From contig DAOI01000021.1 of NCBI GenBank assembly GCA_002501805.1, forward strand, positions 19,716 through 42,325: 22,610 nt of DNA. The letters run 5' to 3'. The translations under genes and the position numbers were made by a program. Position 1 is the first letter of the stretch. Every line of letters starts with the position of its first letter. This stretch comes from Euryarchaeota archaeon UBA463 (GTDB taxonomy: Archaea; Thermoplasmatota; Poseidoniia; Poseidoniales; Thalassarchaeaceae). Positions 1-8,333 of the stretch are shown piece by piece. The notes under the pieces were generated by a model. The model worked only from the letters and a program-made list of their open reading frames with translations, did no database searches and was not told the origin of the DNA.

Positions 1-572
1 ACTGGGTCGTGGCTCATCTGGATGATGGGGGCAAAGCGGTTTATTCCGATCATAGGAGATTTGGGATAATGGATTTCTTCCCCACTGATAGCGAGAATGA
101 ATACAAACTACTCTCACATCTTGGCCCCGAACCAACTCCTGGCCAATTATCGCCAATGGATTTAGCTAATTCTTTGAGAGGGAGGAGAACTCCAATCAAA
201 AGCGCTCTACTAGACCAGCGGATTGTCGCGGGACTTGGAAACATATACGTTAGCGAGATACTCCATAGGTCCGGAGTATCTCCCCGGAGAACCGCTGCGA
301 ATGTTGCAGGACGTTCAGGCATCTCAAAGAGGGTGGAGAAATTAACTTACAACACTCATGAGGTGATTACGGAGGCAATCGATTCTGGAGGGTCCACTCT
401 TCAGGATTTTAGAGGAGTGGATGGCGATGATGCACTAGGTTACTTCCCCCATAGTTTCGGCGTCTATGGAAGAGAGGGAGAAAAGTGTACGAAATCAGAA
501 TGTGATGGAGTAATAAGGAGAATCGTACAATCTAATAGGTCCACTTTCTATTGCCCCGGATGTCAGAACTGA
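1..572 (+). CDS. mutM: Formamidopyrimidine-DNA glycosylase, C-terminal part (5' end outside window)
   Basis: Base-excision repair glycosylase of the Fpg/Nei family, which removes oxidised purines such as 8-oxoguanine and nicks the abasic site. The reading frame is open from the left edge; a GTG at position 9 is internal, because the preceding codons continue the typical beta-strand leading into the H..DGG...Y.D.RRFG motif. Visible parts are the helix-two-turn-helix segment with KSALLDQRIVAGLGNIYVSE (roughly 195-260) and the C-terminal zinc finger, with one Cys pair (C-x4-C) near 486-503 and a CPGCQ pair at the very end. The finger's conserved Arg (SNRSTFYC) that contacts damaged DNA is present. 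The catalytic N-terminal Pro-Glu and the Lys of the active site lie outside the window, so activity cannot be judged. Family assignment is secure; the symbol could also be written fpg. Confidence 0.93.
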   Translation, partial: WVVAHLDDGGKAVYSDHRRFGIMDFFPTDSENEYKLLSHLGPEPTPGQLSPMDLANSLRGRRTPIKSALLDQRIVAGLGNIYVSEILHRSGVSPRRTAANVAGRSGISKRVEKLTYNTHEVITEAIDSGGSTLQDFRGVDGDDALGYFPHSFGVYGREGEKCTKSECDGVIRRIVQSNRSTFYCPGCQN

Positions 573-708
573 GGCTATGTTTATGTGCCCAGTGCTCGAG
601 CGGAAAGTCCAGCTGTGAGTTTCAGCTTTTGTCGACAGAGAATCAGACACTATTGTGGTGAACGATCGACAAAGATCTGAACTAGAAAGTGGAAATTTTA
701 TTGATTTT

Positions 709-715
709 GAGGTGA
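709..715 (+). promoter_or_regulatory. Ribosome binding site of the hypothetical gene at 720
   Basis: The sequence GAGGTGA lies four bases upstream of the ATG and is complementary to the conserved archaeal 16S rRNA 3' end. It fixes the start of an otherwise unrecognised gene. Most other genes here show no such site. Confidence 0.6.
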
Positions 716-719
716 AAAA

Positions 720-1307
720 ATGAGGAATGAAGTAGGAGAAGGAGAGATTTGGAAATTGATAGTGATTAGAGATGGAAGTGACAACTATACGCATGCTCTC
801 TGTGATGCCCACTTCAAGTATGGGAGGACCTCCGATGAACTGGAACTCCTTGATGTCAAAAGACTACCATCAGGATTGATTCAATTGGTTGAAGAACATC
901 CTTTCAATCTCTACGAGGAGGCATTAGAAACGGGCTTCATAGTTGAAATGACGAGAAGAGGCTCAACGGCAGGGGGTTGGATGAAATTTACTTCCTCAGT
1001 AATCATGAACAGTAGTGAGCCATTTCAGTCGCCAAGAGGACTCTATGCTAATGAAATTGGAAGCACTCTTGAATTCCAAAGAGTTGGATGTCCCGGAAAT
1101 AGCGAACAACTACCAAAATCTATCTGGCTAAGAGTCAAAGAGCTACCCCTGAACTATATTGCATGGGCATTCGAAAATGGCATATTTGAAGGTTCAAAGG
1201 GATATCAGAAAACCCTAGATTCATGGATTTCTCTTCCAGAACTAAGCGACATAACTCGGATATTGGTGTTACCAGGCAAACCAACAAAATCTCAAAATTT
1301 CATTTGA
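720..1307 (+). CDS. Hypothetical protein, 195 aa
   Basis: I do not recognise this protein. The start is well defined: a GAGGTGA ribosome site at about 709-715 sits a few bases before the ATG, matching the archaeal 16S 3' end. The product looks soluble, with no signal peptide or membrane segment and mixed charge. It has a few aromatic-rich stretches (SIWLRVKELPLNYIAWAFENG near residues 137-160) that suggest a compact alpha/beta fold. It has no paired cysteine motifs and no recognisable nucleotide-binding site. It lies 147 bases after the glycosylase and 44 bases before the aquaporin start on the same strand. The base composition is visibly richer in A and T than the genes after 10 kb, as is the aquaporin, so the pair may be a more recent arrival; this is only an impression by eye. 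Confidence 0.7.
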   Translation: MRNEVGEGEIWKLIVIRDGSDNYTHALCDAHFKYGRTSDELELLDVKRLPSGLIQLVEEHPFNLYEEALETGFIVEMTRRGSTAGGWMKFTSSVIMNSSEPFQSPRGLYANEIGSTLEFQRVGCPGNSEQLPKSIWLRVKELPLNYIAWAFENGIFEGSKGYQKTLDSWISLPELSDITRILVLPGKPTKSQNFI

Positions 1308-1339
1308 TCATTTAGAAAATATTCATTCCCTTGTCCCAC

Positions 1340-1344
1340 GGAGG
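1340..1344 (+). promoter_or_regulatory. Ribosome binding site of the aquaporin gene
   Basis: GGAGG is followed by a seven-base spacer and an ATG at 1352. This favours the ATG over the in-frame TTG at 1331, which would lie upstream of the GGAGG. Confidence 0.65.
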
Positions 1345-1351
1345 ACCTAAT

Positions 1352-1987
1352 ATGTCTGACAATAGAATACGCCCAAAACTAATTTCCGAATTCATTGGGA
1401 CCTTTTTCCTAGCCCTCACGATATGCACAGCCGCCGTACACGGTTCAGCAGGACAATTAGCCCCATTCGCAATAGCTTCAACTTTGATGGTGATGATATA
1501 CTCTGTAGGGCATATTTCCGGTGCGCACTTCAATCCAGCTGTGACTATTGCAATATGGTTACGAGGTGCTTGTGAAAAGGACGAAGTTTCCCCCTACATA
1601 GCTACTCAGATCTTTGCAGGAGCATTAGCGGCGTTAATTTCTGAAAATATTTTGTTTGCAGATACGAGCGTCACAGCACTACAAATGGAAACTACACATG
1701 CGGTAGGTGCAGAATTTCTCTACACCTTTGCTTTAGTCTATGTCATTCTCAATGTTGCTACCAGTGAGGCGACCGAGGGCAATGGATACTTCGGGGCATC
1801 TATAGCGCTCGTAGTTCTCGCTGGGGCGTTAACGGTCGGAGATATTTCAGGTGGATCGTTCAATCCCGCAGTAACGGGTGCGTTATTTGTCTCAGGTGTG
1901 ATCGAGGCCACAGATTTGTGGATACATTTACTTCCCCAGGTCTCTGCTGGATTGCTCGCGGTCCAAGCCTTCAAAGCTACTCAATAA
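1352..1987 (+). CDS. Aquaporin-like channel (MIP family) with a non-standard selectivity filter
   Basis: Integral membrane channel of the major intrinsic protein family, 211 aa with about six membrane helices. Both pore half-helix motifs are intact: GHISGAHFNPAVT with NPA at residues 61-63, and SGGSFNPAVT with NPA at 171-173. The arginine that follows the second NPA in nearly all aquaporins and glycerol facilitators is valine here (V174). By ungapped alignment to my memory of E. coli AqpZ, the filter Phe is Ile41 and the filter His is Ala159. The pore constriction would therefore be wide and apolar, so the substrate is unlikely to be simply water and is not predictable from this. The start is the ATG with GGAGG seven bases upstream. 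The gene ends six bases from the convergent icmF stop. Family is certain; substrate is unknown. Confidence 0.9.
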   Translation: MSDNRIRPKLISEFIGTFFLALTICTAAVHGSAGQLAPFAIASTLMVMIYSVGHISGAHFNPAVTIAIWLRGACEKDEVSPYIATQIFAGALAALISENILFADTSVTALQMETTHAVGAEFLYTFALVYVILNVATSEATEGNGYFGASIALVVLAGALTVGDISGGSFNPAVTGALFVSGVIEATDLWIHLLPQVSAGLLAVQAFKATQ

Positions 1988-1993
1988 CCCTGA

Positions 1994-4900
1994 TTACATG
2001 TTCCTTCGGAACTTTCCACCACTCTCAAAGAGAGCCTGAGTGACTTGACCGACTGTACAGTGCTCTACTATTTCCATCATCACCTCGAAGAGATTATCCC
2101 CTCTTCTGGCAGCATCCTTGAGCTTCTGAATCCCCTCTTCAGCCTTTTTGACATTCTCAGACTTGAATTCCTCATTACGGGCTATAACCATCTTCTTCTC
2201 TGTTACGTCAGAGCGGGTAACTTCGATATCAAAGTCATCTGCTGAGACACTCTCGGATTCCGGATCAGTGAAGGTATTGACTCCTACTATCGGAGTCTCA
2301 CCGGTATGCTTTCTATGCTCATAGATCATTCCTTCATCCTGAATCCTGTTCCTCTGGTAATTAACCTCCAAAGCTCCAAGAACGCCTCCTCTGCTGTGCA
2401 TCTCCTCGAAAATCCTGAGAACACGCTCCTCGACCTCGTTGGTCAGGAATTCTGCAATAAATGATCCCTGGAGTGGATTCTCGTTCCGAAGCCATCCATA
2501 CTCCTTGGCAAGAATGAGCTGGATTGCCACTGCGTCCCTCACAGTATCCTCAGTGGGCGTTCCGAAGGCTTCGTCCCTACTGTTTGTGTGCAGGCTATTC
2601 GCGTTATCAGCCAGTGCATACAGGGCTTGCAATGTAGTCCTATAGTCATTCCAAGTAAACTCCTGTGAGTGCAAAGATCTCCCACTGCTCTGAATGTGAT
2701 ACTTCAGCTTCTGGCCTCTCTCGCCTACTCCGTAGAGGTCTCGCATGGCTATTGCCCAAATCCGTCTTGAGACTCTGCCTATCACCGCATACTCTGGATC
2801 CATTCCGTTCGAGAAGAACCATGAGAAGTTTCGTAGGAATTTATCAGCATCCAGGCCCCTCGCCTTGAACAATTCGACATATGTGAGCCCATTAGACAGC
2901 GTCAGGGCTGACTGGGTAATGGGATTAGCCCCCGCTTCGTCAATATGATATCCACTAATACTGACAAAATAGTGGTTTCTAACGTCGTTATCTACGTAGA
3001 ACTCAGCGACATCTCCCATCATCTTGAGAGCGGTATCTAGATTGAAGACTAGTGTATTCTGGCCCATTGCCTCCTTCAACTGATCCGCTTGAACCGTTCC
3101 ACGTACTGAGGACAGAGTCCTAGCTCTAATTTCAGAAGCCTCCTCCTCCGTCGGTGCTCTGCCGTTCTCTCCTACAAATTTCCTAGTCTGCTGTCTGATT
3201 GCGACGTTGAAGAATGCAGCCAAGTGCCACCAGTAATTCCCATTAATGGTCATACTGACAGATGTATTTGGAGCACATAAATCAAACCCTTCGAAAAGCC
3301 TATCCATCTCTTCTATGGTACTGATACTGACTCCTGATTCGCATACCTTTCCGAAGATATCCAGCCTCTCTCTTGGGTCATTCCCATACAGACTTGGAGA
3401 GTCAAACGCTACTGAGAGGCGATTGAAGTCCTGATCTTGTGATAGAAAATGATACCTCTTATTCGTCCTCTCGGCACTTCCTTCTCCTGCGAACATTCTA
3501 ACGGGTAGCTCATCCTGTCTTCTGAATGGAAATACTCCTCCTGTGAATGGGAATGAGCCAGGTGCATTCTCCCTACGAATCCACTCCAGTCGCTCCCCCC
3601 AATCCTTTGACGAGGGAAGGGCAACACGAGGTACTTTGGTTCCGGACATTGTCTCATGAGTTGTTTTAACAGGAATCTCCTTGCCTCTGACCGTATAGCT
3701 AGCCTCTCCAGATCTATACGCAGAAGCCATTGCTTCGAAACTGTTCAGTGCGTCCCACGCCTCACTTGGGACAGTAGATCTAATCTGCTTAACTTCGGAC
3801 TCTAGATCATTGGCAGAGGAATTGTTGCCTGCTGACCTCATCTGCTTGGCAGCCGCCTCCAATTGCTGAACGAGTCTGACCGCTTCACTGACTTCCTTCG
3901 TCCTCTGATGGTATCCGCGCACGGCCGAGGCAACCTCAGCGAGATAGCCCTGACGCTTCGGAGGAATCGGAGGCTCTCTAGTGGGAAGGCCATCAACGCC
4001 CAGCCTCGGTTCCGCGGCCACAAAACTAGTCTCAAACCTCTCGTTCAGTATATCGGCCAAGCTTTCCCAAAGTCTGTCCACGCCCGCATCTGCGAATTGA
4101 CTGGCTATGGTGGGAACTACAGGCATTGACTCCGGACTCTGGTCAAATGCCTCTCTGTTCCTCTGGAACTGCTTACGGATTTCTGTAAGAGCATCCTCTG
4201 CGCCAGGTCTGTCGAACTTGTTCAGGACAACTATGTCAGAGAAATCCAGCGCCGCTAGTTTCTCAAGCTGACTGGGCGCGCCATACTCCCTTGTGGTTAC
4301 ATACATGGAAACGTCAGCCACCTCGGTAATTGCATCATTACCTTGCCCAATCCCACTGGTCTCAACCAGAATCAAGTCGAACCCAACGGCCTTGCAGACC
4401 TCTATGGCTCGGTCGATACAGTCTGCTATCTCTCGACCACTATCTCTACTGGCAAAGGATCGCATGAATAGATTAGAATCAGTGAGTGAATTCATCCTAA
4501 TTCTGTCTCCAAGAAGGGCCCCACCAGTCTTTTTCCGCGTAGGGTCAGTAGCCAATAGGGCTACTCTCGCTTCTGGATTGTCCCTCCTGATTCGAAGCAT
4601 TACCTCATCCATAAGGCTAGATTTACCTGCTCCACCTGTGCCCGTGACGCCGACTACCGGGCAACCTTCAGATTCGGCTACTGACCTTATCCTAGCTAGG
4701 GCGTCTGCGAACTCCTCATTAGTCGAGTTCTCGGCCATAGTAAGCATTTTTGACACAGATCCATGATCATCGGCAGTAATTGGACCGTCCAGGGACTCAA
4801 ATCTTGATGATTCCATTAGGTCAATATCACTAGCCTGTCGCATGGCATCCTGTACCATTCCCACAAGTCCCATCGATCTTCCGTCATCGGGAGAGTAAAT

Positions 4901-5245
4901 CCTGCCTATCTGGTTGTCCTTGAGGTGCTCAATCTCATGGGGTAGGATGGTTCCTCCGCCACCACCAAAAAGAAACACATGCCCAAATCCGTTGCTCTCT
5001 AGAATCTCACGGGTGTGTGTGAACATCTCTACTGCGCCACCTTGGTACGAAGTGATAGCCACGGCGTGAGCATCCTCCTGTATGGCGGCTCTTGCCACTT
5101 CGTCTGCACCCCTGTCGTGACCAAGATGAATTACCTCGCAACCCTGACTCTGCAGGATTCTTCTGAATATGCCAATAGCCGCATCATGTCCATCGAAGAT
5201 GGCGGCGGCTGTGATTACTCTGAGTGGCATCCGTGCATCTGCCAT
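1994..5245 (-). CDS. icmF: Fused coenzyme B12-dependent isobutyryl-CoA mutase (IcmF)
   Basis: Single-chain acyl-CoA mutase of 1083 aa, close to the usual IcmF length of about 1,090, interconverting isobutyryl-CoA and n-butyryl-CoA. Domain order is that of IcmF. An N-terminal B12 domain carries FDGHDAA, with the axial His at residue 20, and a GGGGGT loop near 95-99. A middle MeaB-like G-protein chaperone has P-loop GTGGAGKSS near 203-211 and NKFD near 343. The TIM-barrel mutase domain runs from about 560. Two residues that separate this enzyme from methylmalonyl-CoA mutase can be read: Phe572 in GGVFPF where the latter has Tyr, and Gln729 in AMGQNTL where it has Arg. Both favour isobutyryl-CoA, though related fused mutases also take isovaleryl/pivalyl-CoA. 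It stands alone, convergent with the aquaporin gene. No ribosome site is evident before the ATG. It may serve branched-chain amino acid or fatty acid breakdown. Confidence 0.93.
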   Translation of the reverse strand: MADARMPLRVITAAAIFDGHDAAIGIFRRILQSQGCEVIHLGHDRGADEVARAAIQEDAHAVAITSYQGGAVEMFTHTREILESNGFGHVFLFGGGGGTILPHEIEHLKDNQIGRIYSPDDGRSMGLVGMVQDAMRQASDIDLMESSRFESLDGPITADDHGSVSKMLTMAENSTNEEFADALARIRSVAESEGCPVVGVTGTGGAGKSSLMDEVMLRIRRDNPEARVALLATDPTRKKTGGALLGDRIRMNSLTDSNLFMRSFASRDSGREIADCIDRAIEVCKAVGFDLILVETSGIGQGNDAITEVADVSMYVTTREYGAPSQLEKLAALDFSDIVVLNKFDRPGAEDALTEIRKQFQRNREAFDQSPESMPVVPTIASQFADAGVDRLWESLADILNERFETSFVAAEPRLGVDGLPTREPPIPPKRQGYLAEVASAVRGYHQRTKEVSEAVRLVQQLEAAAKQMRSAGNNSSANDLESEVKQIRSTVPSEAWDALNSFEAMASAYRSGEASYTVRGKEIPVKTTHETMSGTKVPRVALPSSKDWGERLEWIRRENAPGSFPFTGGVFPFRRQDELPVRMFAGEGSAERTNKRYHFLSQDQDFNRLSVAFDSPSLYGNDPRERLDIFGKVCESGVSISTIEEMDRLFEGFDLCAPNTSVSMTINGNYWWHLAAFFNVAIRQQTRKFVGENGRAPTEEEASEIRARTLSSVRGTVQADQLKEAMGQNTLVFNLDTALKMMGDVAEFYVDNDVRNHYFVSISGYHIDEAGANPITQSALTLSNGLTYVELFKARGLDADKFLRNFSWFFSNGMDPEYAVIGRVSRRIWAIAMRDLYGVGERGQKLKYHIQSSGRSLHSQEFTWNDYRTTLQALYALADNANSLHTNSRDEAFGTPTEDTVRDAVAIQLILAKEYGWLRNENPLQGSFIAEFLTNEVEERVLRIFEEMHSRGGVLGALEVNYQRNRIQDEGMIYEHRKHTGETPIVGVNTFTDPESESVSADDFDIEVTRSDVTEKKMVIARNEEFKSENVKKAEEGIQKLKDAARRGDNLFEVMMEIVEHCTVGQVTQALFESGGKFRRNM

Positions 5246-5339
5246 GCTTTCCGGACACCATTATCTGACATGAAGCCCACGGAAGGCCAAAACATGTAAC
5301 AAACCTCAGATTGATGCCACAATTGAGATTGATTCGGGT

Positions 5340-5347
5340 CATATTTC
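5340..5347 (+). promoter_or_regulatory. Candidate TATA box for the zinc-ribbon gene at 5376
   Basis: CATATTTC is centred about 32 bases before the ATG, and no ribosome site lies between. This fits a leaderless or very short-leader archaeal transcript. A similar CATAATTT element lies at the same distance before the related gene at 14820. Assigned by position and A/T content only. Confidence 0.35.
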
Positions 5348-5375
5348 AAGAACCCCTGCTCGTCTTGATACAAAT

Positions 5376-5840
5376 ATGGGCCCGTTTCAGACGTTGTGGT
5401 GTCCTAGGGACGGAACTGCTCTATTGAGGGGCCATGCAACACACAGTGATGCCTTTACTGACCACGGAATGTTACATTGCCCTACCTGTACCGGAATTCT
5501 CCTAAATGCCGAAGCGGCAACCAATTCGATCACAGAGGAAAAGATGAAGAAAATGCATCAGGCGTTTCAAACAGATTGCGAAAAGACAGACCTAGGCTGT
5601 CCGTGTTGTGACTCCAAGATGAGGGTCAGACAAATCGTATTCAAAAGAATCAACGGTACAGACTTGGACCCTATAGAGCTGGATGGATGCCCCGAGTGTA
5701 ATACGTTCTGGTTCGACTCAGGAGAGCTTCAGAGAGTGGTCAGTCCAGACAATGAGCCTTATGAAGAGTCGGACAGAGAAGCTAGTGCATTGCTTATGGC
5801 ACTAGAATTCCTAATCCTTCTTCCGTACAAGTTCGTATAA
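5376..5840 (+). CDS. Small zinc-ribbon protein (TFIIB-type zinc finger domains)
   Basis: Soluble protein of 154 aa with three cysteine-paired elements. WCPRDG near the N-terminus and HCPTCTGI (near residues 34-41) form the first ribbon. CPCC near residue 75 with CPECNTFWFDSGELQ near residues 109-123 forms the second. The last motif is the hallmark of the zf-TFIIB family (LD-x-Cp-x-C-x3-W-x-D-x-GEL). Zinc binding is expected; the function of such proteins is not known and they should not be read as transcription factor B. The C-terminal tail is hydrophobic (LLMALEFLILLPYKFV) and could sit on a membrane. A larger membrane-anchored relative is at 14820-15620. The stop codon directly abuts the convergent LysE-family gene with no bases between. 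Confidence 0.8.
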   Translation: MGPFQTLWCPRDGTALLRGHATHSDAFTDHGMLHCPTCTGILLNAEAATNSITEEKMKKMHQAFQTDCEKTDLGCPCCDSKMRVRQIVFKRINGTDLDPIELDGCPECNTFWFDSGELQRVVSPDNEPYEESDREASALLMALEFLILLPYKFV

Positions 5841-6464
5841 TCAGAACCATCCGCTTGCGAGTAATCCAGCGAAGGCGTACATCAAGATCCCCATGCACCC
5901 ATCTATTACATGAGCAATTGACCTCAGACGCTCTATCCTGTCACCAGAACTGAGAATTGTAGCTACAGTCACGTACCAGGTTCCATCAATCGCCATGCCC
6001 AGAGCACCCATCCCCAGTAATGTACCGATGCTGACGTCCGCCTCTATGAAGGGAGCGTATAGAGCTAGCATCCATGCCAGAATCTTTGGGTTGAAAAGTG
6101 CAATCATGAATCCTTGGATGAAGCCAGTAAAGTCAGAGCCCACCTCCTCATTAGAGATATCGTGAGTCTCAGGGCCCTTCCAAGAGTTCTGGATGAACCT
6201 AGTCCCCAGCCACAATAATATTGCTACTCCTCCCCAGTGAAGGGCCAACTGAGCTCCATCGTGAAGAGATAGTGCAGTAGCTAATCCAAGGGCTGCGAGA
6301 AATGCGTAGATTCCGAATCCTATACCGTGTCCAATGCCAGTTGCCACTCCCTGGCTACGACCACCTGAAATTGTATTACTCAGAATCACCGCTAGCGATG
6401 GTCCGGGACTCATGGCCCCCAGAATGAATACCATCGCTAGTGCGGCCCATGCCTCTGGGGACAT
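5841..6464 (-). CDS. LysE/RhtB-family amino acid exporter
   Basis: Inner-membrane exporter of 207 aa with about five to six membrane helices. The N-terminal signature is typical of the LysE superfamily: a GAMSPGPSLAVIL helix near residues 16-28, followed by GGRSQGVATGIGHGIG. A second conserved stretch, GFMIALFNPKILAWMLALYAPF, lies near 117-139. Members export amino acids or similar small metabolites; which one cannot be told from sequence. The ATG has a GAGG ribosome site about seven bases upstream that overlaps the stop region of the acyl-CoA ligase gene. The two genes are nine bases apart and probably translationally coupled. The tail meets the zinc-ribbon gene end to end. Confidence 0.88.
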   Translation of the reverse strand: MSPEAWAALAMVFILGAMSPGPSLAVILSNTISGGRSQGVATGIGHGIGFGIYAFLAALGLATALSLHDGAQLALHWGGVAILLWLGTRFIQNSWKGPETHDISNEEVGSDFTGFIQGFMIALFNPKILAWMLALYAPFIEADVSIGTLLGMGALGMAIDGTWYVTVATILSSGDRIERLRSIAHVIDGCMGILMYAFAGLLASGWF

Positions 6465-6473
6465 CTGAGTTCC

Positions 6474-8267
6474 TCAGGAGTACATCGACTCGATCTCGGA
6501 TGACCAGTTCTCTCGGATCTGCTTCCTCCTAATCTTTAGAGTGGGGGTAAGCTCCCCATCATCAACGCTCAAGTCTCTAGGAAGGACAGTGAATTTCTTG
6601 ACTTGCTCGGGATTACTGAATTTTCCATTAAGGTCGTTAATAGCGGTTTCCAACTGCTTGTATGTTTCACTGCCCACTGCGGTGTATTCTGACAGGTCAT
6701 GACCTAGCTCAGCTAGCTTCGCTAACTGCTTGGCAGGATCCTTAGGGACCTCTGTAGCACCATCTAGGCCATGCACATCTCGTAGTATGGCACCAACATC
6801 CAGTGTGAATAGAGCGCTACAGTACTTCCTGTTATCTCCGATCAGCATGCACTGCGACACAACTGGGATCGACTTCATGGTCTCCTCGATGACTAGGGGT
6901 GCTATGTTCTTACCAGCTGAACTAACGTAAATCTCCTTGAGACGTCCGGTTACATAAACGAAACCGTCCATGTCCATCTTGCCCAAATCCCCCGACTTGA
7001 GCCAGCCATCCTCTGTCATTGTGGCAGCTGTAGCCTCAGGATCCTTGTAGTAGCCCGGCATAATGTGCCTTCCACTGAACTGGATTTCTCCGTTGCCGTC
7101 ATCATCAGGATCGGCTATTCTAAGACCAGTTCCGTCAAACGGCTTCCCTACTGAGCCTATCCTATTGTGTGCAGGAGATCCTAAAGTGGCGCCAGCAGTG
7201 GTCTCAGTCATGCCATATCCCTCAAACAAAGGCACTCCAAGCTTGGAGAATAGCTTGAGGATATCCGGATTTATTGGAGCAGCCCCAGTTACTGCAAACT
7301 TAACATTCGAGAAGCCAATCTTCTCTTTTGCCTTCTTCTTGATAATCCCACCTAGGCCTGGCACGCTGAGTAGCCAGGTTGGAGGGAGTCCCGCAACTAA
7401 GTTGCTGTAGACCTTTTCATAGATTCTCGGGACCCCGATAAAAAGAGCAGGCATAGCATCCTTGCTGTAGTCAATTGAATGTAGCGGATTGTCAACCACT
7501 GTCATGTGCATCGCATCCCTGATCCAGAGATGATTATCTGCAACCTGACCGAACACATGGGCGCAAGGAAGCCATGAAACATACGTATCTCCGGGATTGA
7601 ATTTTGCTAGCTTTCCAATACACTCTAACTCATAGTCGAAGTTATCATGGGTCAGAACAACCCCCTTTGGATTTCCAGTCGTCCCAGACGTGTAGATGAG
7701 AGCAGCTGTGTCGGAGGGTTTGATTCCTGAAACCCTCTCCATGACCATATCATCAGATATTTCCGATCCCATCGACATGAAACTATCCCAGTCATGAGCC
7801 TTAGGGTGATCAATGGATTCCATCCCAATCATGGAAACAACCGCCTCTACCTTTTCCAAGGAGGGCATTGCCTTCTCGAGGCGCTTCGTGCACATCTTTG
7901 CTGAATCTCCATTATCCATGGGATTTGTTCCGACAAAAACTACCTTCGAGTCCGAGTTACCGACAACCCACTCGACCTCCTCAGGAGAGCAGGTATGGTA
8001 AACCCCCACAGCGGCTCCGTTGCAGAAATTGGCGGCTGCATAAGCGGCATACCATTCCATTCTGTTGTATGAGTAGATACTCAGGTTGTCTCCGGGCTGG
8101 AAACCCAAAGCAATTAGTGACTTGGCCATTTTCATAGTGCAATCGTAAAAATCTGACCATGATTTCCTAATCCAGTTTCCGGAGCTATCTTTCCATGAAA
8201 GAGCATTATCATCTGGCATATCTTTGGCGTTTGAAATCAGGTACTCGGGCGTCGTCTTGGCGTCCAT
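6474..8267 (-). CDS. Long-chain fatty acid-CoA ligase (AMP-forming)
   Basis: Adenylate-forming enzyme of 597 aa that activates fatty acids as acyl-AMP and then acyl-CoA. Signature motifs appear in order: the phosphate-binding loop LIYTSGTTGNPKG near residues 190-203, EGYGMTETTAG near 347-357, the ADP-binding SGDLG near 425, and the hinge/C-terminal GRLKEIYVSSAGKNIAP near 440-460, whose Lys is the usual catalytic residue. Length and the separate lid region match the FadD/long-chain group, including the bubblegum-type ligases, rather than acetyl-CoA synthetase. No membrane anchor is seen. It lies 66 bases downstream of the uracil glycosylase gene on the same strand and runs into the LysE-family gene. 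Chain-length preference is not determinable. Family call is firm; a precise name such as fadD would be a guess. Confidence 0.92.
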   Translation of the reverse strand: MDAKTTPEYLISNAKDMPDDNALSWKDSSGNWIRKSWSDFYDCTMKMAKSLIALGFQPGDNLSIYSYNRMEWYAAYAAANFCNGAAVGVYHTCSPEEVEWVVGNSDSKVVFVGTNPMDNGDSAKMCTKRLEKAMPSLEKVEAVVSMIGMESIDHPKAHDWDSFMSMGSEISDDMVMERVSGIKPSDTAALIYTSGTTGNPKGVVLTHDNFDYELECIGKLAKFNPGDTYVSWLPCAHVFGQVADNHLWIRDAMHMTVVDNPLHSIDYSKDAMPALFIGVPRIYEKVYSNLVAGLPPTWLLSVPGLGGIIKKKAKEKIGFSNVKFAVTGAAPINPDILKLFSKLGVPLFEGYGMTETTAGATLGSPAHNRIGSVGKPFDGTGLRIADPDDDGNGEIQFSGRHIMPGYYKDPEATAATMTEDGWLKSGDLGKMDMDGFVYVTGRLKEIYVSSAGKNIAPLVIEETMKSIPVVSQCMLIGDNRKYCSALFTLDVGAILRDVHGLDGATEVPKDPAKQLAKLAELGHDLSEYTAVGSETYKQLETAINDLNGKFSNPEQVKKFTVLPRDLSVDDGELTPTLKIRRKQIRENWSSEIESMYS

Positions 8268-8333
8268 GAGGCTTCAGGGGACATTAGACGACTTAACTCT
8301 TTACTAGAAGTAAATGGCCCCGTTCCTGTTGTA

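Noticed and set aside
640..680. GTGGTGA and CTGA near the gap between the glycosylase and the orphan gene, looking like a box C/D RNA.
   Set aside because: The C box is imperfect, no D'/C' pair is visible and no flanking stem forms; chance similarity is more likely.
4293..4766. A 157-codon plus-strand open frame inside icmF.
   Set aside because: It is the antisense shadow of the conserved G-protein domain, with no ribosome site and no protein-like pattern.
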